Of a DNA stretch of 64,000 bases, positions 59,928 to 64,000 are shown one piece after another. The stretch lies in assembly GCA_963779765.1 (NCBI GenBank), contig CAVZZP010000002.1:310001-374000 (forward strand), in the 5' to 3' direction. Made by a program: the position numbers and the translations under genes. The notes below the pieces were generated by a model. It saw only the letters and a program-made list of their open reading frames with translations, was not told the origin of the DNA and ran no database searches. Each line of letters starts with the position of its first letter. Position 1 is the first letter of the stretch. The DNA is from Silicimonas sp963779765. Its GTDB lineage: Bacteria > Pseudomonadota > Alphaproteobacteria > Rhodobacterales > Rhodobacteraceae.

Positions 59928-60559
59928 ATCCGGAAGATCGGCTGGAGAAGCTTCGGAAGCAGTGCGCTGAAGCGAAGAGGTGCATCCGTCGCGGCGAGGC
60001 AGATGCAGGGCAAGCCTTCGTCCGCGGTCGGCGTATGCTCCAGCTCCTCGTCCGCGACCTCGACATCGCCTACGCCGAACCGGCCGGTGACATCGCTGAA
60101 GCTGCCCTGAAGGACAAGCGTCAGTTCGGTCCCCCGGTGTCCGTGATCGGGAACAGCCTGGCCAGCGGGAATGTAGAGGAGCCGCAGCGACCCTTCTTCA
60201 TCCGCTGACAGGATGTCCTGCTTCACGCCCATGCCCAGTGATTTCCAGCGCGGCGCACGACCCTTCATCGCCGCGACGACAGGCGAGGGATAAATGCCGG
60301 TCCGTGCATGGGCGGGCGTATCCTCGACGGCATCGTCCAGATGGTCGAGAACCCGATCGCGCAGACGCTCGGACAGCGCTTCGCCCTTGGTCTCATCCAG
60401 GACGACACCGCCCGCGGCCTGATGAGCCTCGAGCGCCGCGCGGCAGTCCTCACACATCGAGACATGCGTTGCGATCACCACCGCGAACGGATGCGGCAGG
60501 CTTCCGGCGGCATAGGCTGCCAACATCGCGTCGGGCGTGTGATGGCCAATGGCGGTCAT
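59924..60559 (-). CDS. chrR: ChrR-family zinc anti-sigma factor
   Basis: This is a 211-residue anti-sigma protein. The N-terminal zinc-binding ASD has His6 (TAIGHHTPD) and H-V-S-M-C-E-D-C. A C-terminal cupin domain follows (IPAGQAVPDHGHRGTELTLVLQGSFSD, with a late DEELEHTP). In Rhodobacter, ChrR holds RpoE until singlet oxygen or organic hydroperoxide acts on the cupin part. All expected ligands are present, so sensing should be intact. It overlaps rpoE by 4 bases. Confidence 0.9.
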   Translation of the reverse strand: MTAIGHHTPDAMLAAYAAGSLPHPFAVVIATHVSMCEDCRAALEAHQAAGGVVLDETKGEALSERLRDRVLDHLDDAVEDTPAHARTGIYPSPVVAAMKGRAPRWKSLGMGVKQDILSADEEGSLRLLYIPAGQAVPDHGHRGTELTLVLQGSFSDVTGRFGVGDVEVADEELEHTPTADEGLPCICLAATDAPLRFSALLPKLLQPIFRI

Positions 60560-61191
60560 TCTTCCAGATCCTTCAGTTCGTGTCTCAAACGCTGCATCCC
60601 AAGCCGGATGCGTGATTTTATCGTCCCGAGCGGCAGCCCCGTCTGGTTCGCGATCTCCTGATGAGACAATTCCCCCAGATAGGCCTTTTCGATCACCTCG
60701 CGCTGCTCTCCCTTCAGCCGCTTCAGGGCGGCTCGCAGCTTGCCCGTTTCCTGTTCAACCGCCACGATCTGGGCCGGATCGGGCTCGGTGCCGGGCGGTT
60801 CGGAAAGCTCTTCCGGCACCGGGCGGCGGGCCTTGCGGATGATGTCGATCTGACGGTTCCGCGCGATCTGGTAGATCCAGGACGAGGCCTCCGCCCGATG
60901 CGGGTCGAACAGATGGGCCTTTCGCCAGACGGACAGCATAACGTCCTGCACGATGTCCTCGGCTTCGGCGGCCGTGGTTCCCGTGCGCATGACGAACCCT
61001 TTCAGGCGGGGCGCGAAATGGTCGAAGAGCGCGCAGAAGGCCGCGCGGTCACGCCGATCCCTGACGGCGATCATCCATCCGGTCTGTTCCGAGGGTGCCG
61101 GAATCGTCCGTTCCTTCCAAAGCGTCCTTGTCAAAATCGCCGGGACCGGGGGGAGTCCCGACCGCGCGATATCGATTTCGAGGTTCATCAT
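60556..61191 (-). CDS. rpoE: RpoE-type ECF sigma factor (singlet-oxygen response)
   Basis: This is a 211-residue (or shorter) ECF11 sigma factor. Region 2 reads FDHFAPRLKGFVMRTGTTAAEAEDIVQDVMLSVWRKAHLFD, then EASSWIYQIARNRQIDIIRK. Region 4 reads LKGEQREVIEKAYLGELSHQEIANQTGLPLGTIKSRIRLGMQRLRHEL. The start is uncertain: ATG codons at 61191 and 61188 lie 6 and 9 bases after a TGATCC-N18-TATC promoter and would give a leaderless message. Rhodobacter RpoE aligns from about residue 38 here (S-E-Q-T-G-W), so a downstream non-ATG start is possible. It is coupled to chrR. Confidence 0.9.
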   Translation of the reverse strand: MMNLEIDIARSGLPPVPAILTRTLWKERTIPAPSEQTGWMIAVRDRRDRAAFCALFDHFAPRLKGFVMRTGTTAAEAEDIVQDVMLSVWRKAHLFDPHRAEASSWIYQIARNRQIDIIRKARRPVPEELSEPPGTEPDPAQIVAVEQETGKLRAALKRLKGEQREVIEKAYLGELSHQEIANQTGLPLGTIKSRIRLGMQRLRHELKDLEE

Positions 61192-61197
61192 AGCCAC

Positions 61198-61225
61198 GAT
61201 ACGCACCGCAGCACCCCCCGGATCA
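61198..61225 (-). promoter_or_regulatory. RpoE-type promoter of rpoE-chrR
   Basis: Minus-strand TGATCC (61225-61220), an 18-base spacer and TATC (61201-61198). It matches the known RpoE-dependent consensus of Rhodobacter, where rpoE-chrR is self-activated. The same spacing occurs in the two sites near 58.4 kb. Confidence 0.7.
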
Positions 61226-61245
61226 CCCCCGCACGAGAAAATCTC

Positions 61246-62313
61246 TCAATTTCGGTGGAATACGGGAAAGACCGTGCCGTCCATCAGCTTTCGCGCCGTG
61301 CGGATCACTTCGGCGCGGGTGACGACACCGTTCTCGAGATGACCGACAACCGTCATCTCGCCCATCGGATGCTCGACCGACAGCGCCTGCACGACACCGC
61401 CCGACAGGACGGCCAGGTCGTGACCGATAGCGCCAGTCGTCAGGCAGGCCGTGGCGACGCTGACGGCACCTAGCACACCTATGGTCTTGTGGCAGCGGTG
61501 TGGAATGAAGGTCCGTGTCGAAATCGCTCCGCCGGCGCGGGGGGCCGAGACCAAGGTCATCTTCGGCACCGATGACTGGGCCACATCGCCCAGGTTCATC
61601 ATCGGACCCGCCGCCAGACGGATGCACTCGAGCCGTGCGCGAAGCGCGTCATCTTCCTCCAGCGCCTCGGGCCTTTCGTCGCCGACGATGCCCAGGTCCG
61701 AGGCGCGAAGGACGACGCAGGGCATCCCGTTGTCGATAAGCGTCGCTTCGATCCCGCCGATCACGTCCATGACGCGGCCCGAAGGAAAGAGCGCGCCACA
61801 GGTCGATCCCGCCGTGTCGCGAAACTCGATTGGCACGGGGGAAGCCGTGCCCGGAACGCCGTCGATCCGTGACTCGCCCTCATATCGTACCGCGCCATCC
61901 GGCGTCGCGACCCGCGCGACGGCGACTTGTCCCGAGTTTTCCATGAAGATCGTCACGGCTGTCTCGTCGCCCTGCGGCGCGACAAGCCCCCGCTCGACGG
62001 CGAAGGGGCCGACACCGGCAAGGATGTTGCCGCAGTTCTGCGCGTCGGTGACAACCGCACGGTCGACGAAGACCTGAAGGAACAGGTAGTCGACGTCGAT
62101 TCCCGGCCTCTGCGACGGACGCACAACCGCAACCTTCGACGTCAACGGATCGGCGCCACCCATGCCGTCGATCTGCCGCGGATCGGGTGAGCCCAGGATT
62201 CCCAGCAGCAAGCGGTTCCGCGTCTCCACATCCTCCGGCAGGTCAGCCGCAAGAAAGTATCCGCCTTTCGAGGTGCCGCCGCGCATCCACATGCAGCGGA
62301 GGCCGTCACTCAT
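61246..62313 (-). CDS. 4-oxalomesaconate tautomerase (PrpF/GalD family)
   Basis: This is a 355-residue PrpF-type isomerase. It opens MWMRGGTSKGGYFLAADLP with the R-G-G-T-S-K-G motif. IDGMGGADPLTSKVAVV and the Cys-bearing DAQNCGNILAGVGPFA and STCGALFPSG follow. GalD converts the keto to the enol form of 4-oxalomesaconate in gallate and protocatechuate 4,5-cleavage. The neighbouring LigK-type aldolase handles the next-but-one intermediate, which supports this role. Its start overlaps the aldolase end by 8 bases. Confidence 0.85.
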   Translation of the reverse strand: MSDGLRCMWMRGGTSKGGYFLAADLPEDVETRNRLLLGILGSPDPRQIDGMGGADPLTSKVAVVRPSQRPGIDVDYLFLQVFVDRAVVTDAQNCGNILAGVGPFAVERGLVAPQGDETAVTIFMENSGQVAVARVATPDGAVRYEGESRIDGVPGTASPVPIEFRDTAGSTCGALFPSGRVMDVIGGIEATLIDNGMPCVVLRASDLGIVGDERPEALEEDDALRARLECIRLAAGPMMNLGDVAQSSVPKMTLVSAPRAGGAISTRTFIPHRCHKTIGVLGAVSVATACLTTGAIGHDLAVLSGGVVQALSVEHPMGEMTVVGHLENGVVTRAEVIRTARKLMDGTVFPVFHRN

Positions 62314-62985
62314 ATTTCAGGCCCTTTTGGGCCAGCCGACCGCGCATGTCATAGATGTCGAGCCCAAGCTCACCGGAGGCCAGCCGCTCGCGCTTTCCGG
62401 CCTCGGCATCGATGCGGGCCTGGGCCTGCGCCATAACCGCCTCGGCCTCGGCGCAAGGGAACGATGCAGACGCCGTCGTCGTCCGCGACCACGATGTCGC
62501 CCGGGTTCACGAGCGCGCCCGCGCAGACGACGGGTACGTTCACACTGCCAACGGTCTCCTTCACGGTGCCCGCTGCCGACACCGCCGTCGACCACACCGC
62601 GAAACCCATGCCACGCAGGTCGCGCGTGTCCCGCACCCCGCAGTCCAGAACCGCCGCGCGGCAGCCACGCGCCATGGCCGAGGTCGCCAGAAGGTCGCCG
62701 AAATAGCCCATGGGCGACGGCGCCGTCGGTGGCAAGCACCAGCACGTCGCCCTCGCGGAGTTGCTCGATGGCAACATGGATCATCCAGTTGTCGCCCGGT
62801 GGCGCGCTGATCGTGACGGCGCTGCCGGCCATGCCGAAGTCCTGCTGGATCGGCCGCATGTTCGCCGCCATCAGACCTTTGCGCCCCTGCGCCTCGTGAA
62901 CCGTGGCGACGCCCGCCTCGCCCAGCCTGCGGATCATGTCGGCGTCGGCGCGCCGGATGTCGGTGACGACTTTTCCCATCTTCAT
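62306..62985 (-). pseudogene. LigK/GalC-type 4-carboxy-4-hydroxy-2-oxoadipate aldolase, two frameshifts
   Basis: Three frames join into one RraA-family protein of about 226 residues. From 62985: MGKVVTDIRRADADMIRRLGEAGVATVHEAQGRKG to VLVLATDGAVAHG. From about 62712: YFGDLLATSAMARGCRAAVLDCGVRDTRDL to DDDGVCIVPL. From about 62460: AEAVMAQAQARIDAEAGKRERLASGELGLDIYDMR to the stop at 62306. The first break is explained by one extra G in a GGG run. The active-site G-x20-R-D region is intact. The enzyme would split CHA to pyruvate and oxaloacetate, or decarboxylate oxaloacetate. As given, it cannot be made in one piece. Confidence 0.8.
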
Positions 62986-63041
62986 TTCTTTCCAAATACG
63001 CCTCGGGTGAATTGCCCGGAGGCCAGCAAGGGCGGCGAACC

Positions 63042-63995
63042 TCAATCCTTTTTCACAGGCGGCGTCCCGTGGGTGTGGAACGTCTCGATCGTCTTCAGCC
63101 CCCAGGCCTGTCCCTTTCTGCGGTCCGCCTCGGTCCAGACGACCGGCTCCCAGTCCGGCGCGAGGATCAGCCGGGCGCCCGCGTTCGCCAACTCGATCCG
63201 GTTGCCTGCCGGCTCCCAGGCATAGAGGAAGAACGAGCCCTGGATGGCGTGCTTATGCGGTCCCGTCTCGATGTGGACGCCGTTTTCGAGATAGATGTCG
63301 GCGGCCCGCAGGATGTCTTCGCGCGTGTCGGTGGCGTAGGTGACATGGTGCAGCCGCCCCGCCCCTCCGCCACGCTCTTCCGAGCAGACGAGATCGTAGG
63401 TCTTGTTGTTGCAGGAGAACCAGCAGCCGCCGATCCTTCCGTTGTCGAGTTGAATGTATTCGGTCACGCGCGATCCGAGGCAGGCGTCGACCCAGTCGCG
63501 GAAGGCCGCGACATCTTCGCCGAGGATGTTGACGTGGTCGATACGGCGCGGAGCGGCGCCCTGCGCGTGGTAGCGTGAGGACAGGTTCTTGAGTGCCGAG
63601 GCGTCCTCCCGGGGCGCTTCATAGCGCACGGTCTCCCAGTAGAGCTCGAAGACGTGGCCGAAGGGATCCTCAAAGCGGAATGCCCGGCCGTGGCCGAGGT
63701 CGCCGTCGGTCCAGCCATGCGTGACGCAGCCCGATGCCTCGATGGCCGCCACGCGCCGTTCGAGCGCTTCAGGCGACGACACGCGGTAGGCGATGTGTCC
63801 CACTCCCGTGGTGTCGGCGGCGGTCAGTTTCATCGAATGAAATTCGTAGTCGTCCCAAGCCCGCAGGTAGGCCGAACCGCCCTCTTCCGCCGAAAGTTTC
63901 AGCCCGTAGACGCGGGTGAAGAAATCGAGGCTTTCATCGTAGCGGTCGGTCAGCACCTCGACGTGGCCGAGGTGCGCGAGGTCGGTCACGGGCAT
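63042..63995 (-). CDS. VOC-family extradiol (catechol 2,3-dioxygenase-like) enzyme
   Basis: This is a 317-residue two-domain type I extradiol dioxygenase of normal length. The N-terminal vicinal-oxygen-chelate domain starts LAHLGHVEVLTDRYDESLDFFTRVYGL. The C-terminal, catalytic domain has IDHVNILGEDV (first His), RLHHVTYATDTRED (second His) and AGNRIELANAG (Glu). These are the iron-binding facial triad. It would open a catechol ring next to the diol. It precedes the aldolase by 56 bases and probably starts or continues a meta-cleavage operon extending beyond the window. Confidence 0.87.
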   Translation of the reverse strand: MPVTDLAHLGHVEVLTDRYDESLDFFTRVYGLKLSAEEGGSAYLRAWDDYEFHSMKLTAADTTGVGHIAYRVSSPEALERRVAAIEASGCVTHGWTDGDLGHGRAFRFEDPFGHVFELYWETVRYEAPREDASALKNLSSRYHAQGAAPRRIDHVNILGEDVAAFRDWVDACLGSRVTEYIQLDNGRIGGCWFSCNNKTYDLVCSEERGGGAGRLHHVTYATDTREDILRAADIYLENGVHIETGPHKHAIQGSFFLYAWEPAGNRIELANAGARLILAPDWEPVVWTEADRRKGQAWGLKTIETFHTHGTPPVKKD

Positions 63996-64000
63996 TGTCG

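Noticed and set aside
1..64000. CRISPR arrays, insertion sequences, replication origin, rRNA
   Set aside because: No evenly spaced direct repeats, no transposase-like protein, no DnaA-box cluster and no rRNA sequence were seen on reading.

Overview
The window is high-GC chromosomal DNA from an alphaproteobacterium, almost certainly Rhodobacterales (Roseobacter group). Support comes from the gene order murA / DUF2948 / hisD / UPF0262 / LMW-phosphatase / infA / maf / RNase E-G, an RpoE-ChrR singlet-oxygen pair, a VPLPA-CTERM protein, an EcfG/NepR general stress system and MocE/FrcBCA-like genes. The call rests on protein recognition only; no database search was possible.

Layout. 0-8 kb: the end of an MFS gene, then a divergent catabolic locus. 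One arm encodes a broken MocD-like desaturase, a MocE-like Rieske ferredoxin and a PanB-like enzyme. The other encodes a LacI regulator, an IolI-like isomerase and a sugar or cyclitol ABC importer. 8.6-12.1 kb: a metal (probably nickel/cobalt) module with HupE, a His-rich exported protein, a CsoR-family repressor with its palindromic operator, and an MFS exporter with a His-rich tail. 12.8-20.6 kb: a CYP152-type P450, a frameshifted Pcm-erythromycin esterase fusion and an RND efflux pair.

20.7-34.5 kb is a stress island. It holds an EF-hand protein, ExoD, histidine kinases, two BON proteins, a redoxin, Cu/Zn SOD, a PQQ glucose-type dehydrogenase split into two genes on opposite strands, a DUF892 ferritin-like protein, and nepR-ecfG. 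Seven promoters of the form GGAAC-N16-(C/T)GTT lie ahead of these genes, including ecfG itself, so most of the island looks like one EcfG regulon. 34.6-35.2 kb: a decayed phage terminase fragment next to tRNA-Phe.

35.3-51.5 kb is conserved housekeeping DNA: RNase E/G-YacG, maf, infA, hisD, murA, hisA, purA, glpX, recJ, trkH, and tRNA-Thr and tRNA-Glu. 51.5-57 kb: an aromatic-ring monooxygenase divergent from a MarR regulator with a sulfatase, then an AGE-family sugar isomerase. 57-61.2 kb: the RpoE-ChrR singlet-oxygen locus, with three matching TGAnCC-N18-TA promoters. 61.2-64 kb: a meta-cleavage aromatic cluster with 4-oxalomesaconate tautomerase, a frameshifted LigK-type aldolase and an extradiol dioxygenase.

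Three genes (desaturase, Pcm-esterase, LigK aldolase) each carry two small frameshifts with all domains otherwise intact. This could be recent decay or base-level sequence error. Three small genes of 34-53 codons (NepR, a one-helix membrane protein, a basic protein ahead of murA) were found by reading the sequence directly. No CRISPR array, insertion sequence or replication origin was seen.
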